Source: Staphylococcus sp. MI 10-1553 (GTDB lineage Bacteria > Bacillota > Bacilli > Staphylococcales > Staphylococcaceae). Taken from it: a DNA stretch of 64,000 bases. The notes below the pieces were generated by a model, which was not told where the DNA came from, ran no database searches, and saw only the letters and a program-made list of their open reading frames with translations. Positions 63,664 to 64,000 of this stretch are shown here, piece by piece. The stretch is taken from contig NZ_CP048279.1 of assembly GCF_010365305.1 (NCBI RefSeq), positions 2,294,001 to 2,358,000 on the forward strand, in the 5' to 3' direction. Position 1 is the first letter of the stretch, and every line of letters starts with the position of its first letter. A program made the position numbers and the translations under genes.

Positions 63664-64000
63664 AATGAATTCGCATTATACAAAAGAAGAAATCCTTAAC
63701 AGTACGCCACGTTCGGGTTTTTTCGGTCATCCGAAAGGGTTAAGCACGCTAGTATTTACAGAATTTTGGGAACGTTTTAGTTACTACGGTATGAAAGGTA
63801 TTTTAGCTTTCTACATTTATTATTCAGTAGCTAAAGGTGGATTCGGCCTAGATCAAGGCGTCGCACTTCAAATCGTTTCAATTTACGGCGCTTTAGTTTA
63901 TATGAGTGGCGTCATCGGAGGTTGGATTGCTGACCGTATCACAGGCACACGTCACGCACTGTTTTATGGTGCTGTGCTCATCATGCTTGGTCACATTTTA
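63664..64000 (+). CDS. dtpT: POT-family di-/tripeptide:proton symporter (5' part)
   Basis: 112 residues visible before the window ends. The ATG at 63664 is preceded by GGGGGGA. The POT signature FTEFWERFSYYGMKGIL (the ExxER motif) and hydrophobic helices in YIYYSVAKGGFGLDQG...GALVYMSGVIGGWIADR are present. It imports di- and tripeptides with protons; the encoded full-length protein would be about 500 residues. Confidence 0.93.

Overview
The window is a low-GC firmicute chromosome segment whose gene content and order match the staphylococcal core genome. From tmRNA-smpB-rnr-est-secG through the eno-gpmI-tpiA-pgk-gap-cggR glycolytic operon, clpP, whiA-yvcK-rapZ, trxB, lgt-hprK, uvrAB, secA-prfB, hpf, comF, tagO, gdpS, pepT, murB and nrdIEF, it follows the layout I know from Staphylococcus aureus. 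The proteins are clearly diverged from S. aureus. An enterotoxin of the SEC/SEB class sits beside tmRNA. Together with the core divergence, this points (inference) to the S. intermedius group (S. pseudintermedius, S. delphini or S. intermedius), where such a toxin (se-int) is known.

Layout. 1-2 kb is an accessory patch: a frameshifted, window-truncated fosB, a superantigen gene and a 14-bp direct repeat at the 3' end of the tmRNA gene, a classic staphylococcal island attachment site. 2-7 kb holds tmRNA and its partners smpB and rnr, then a carboxylesterase and secG. 7-8.5 kb is an MFS exporter with membrane-protein debris, apparently inserted between secG and eno. 8.6-15.9 kb is the lower glycolysis operon with its repressor CggR, a promoter and a plausible operator. 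16-19.5 kb holds small and poorly characterised genes: a 76-aa membrane protein, a coiled-coil membrane protein, a 33-codon cationic ORF, an SDR39U1-type epimerase and a nonsense-mutated GNAT. 19.6-29.4 kb contains clpP (CtsR box), tRNA-Arg(CCG), a decayed two-gene module next to the tRNA, whiA-yvcK-rapZ, trxB, a TPR protein and acyltransferase-lgt-hprK. 30-43 kb has uvrBA (LexA box) with csbA and an HD hydrolase, prfB with its programmed frameshift, secA, hpf and comFA-comFC. 43-56 kb has a FakB protein, a YigZ-family protein, tagO, gdpS, a two-component ThrE-type exporter, pepT, glycerate kinase, bacilliredoxin brxC, a YkyA-type lipoprotein, a GrpB-like protein, murB, a CHY zinc-finger protein and a broken NUDIX gene. 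57-63 kb has the class Ib ribonucleotide reductase operon, with a four-hairpin array between nrdE and nrdF and two NrdR boxes far upstream. After it come an EamA transporter with queF, a GNAT remnant and the start of a POT peptide transporter.

Most of the window is housekeeping: glycolysis and its CggR control, trans-translation, protein export, nucleotide excision repair, wall teichoic acid initiation and dNTP synthesis. The unusual signals are structural or evolutionary. A dispersed intergenic element has compensatory base changes between its two copies. The nrd intergenic region carries a hairpin array. A nested palindrome lies near 17.8 kb. Two genes each look broken by one TGG-to-TAG change. 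A LexA-like box precedes EamA-queF, and an island scar lies at tmRNA. I did not find a clear new defence or biosynthetic system; the two copies of the structured repeat are the best candidate for an undescribed element.
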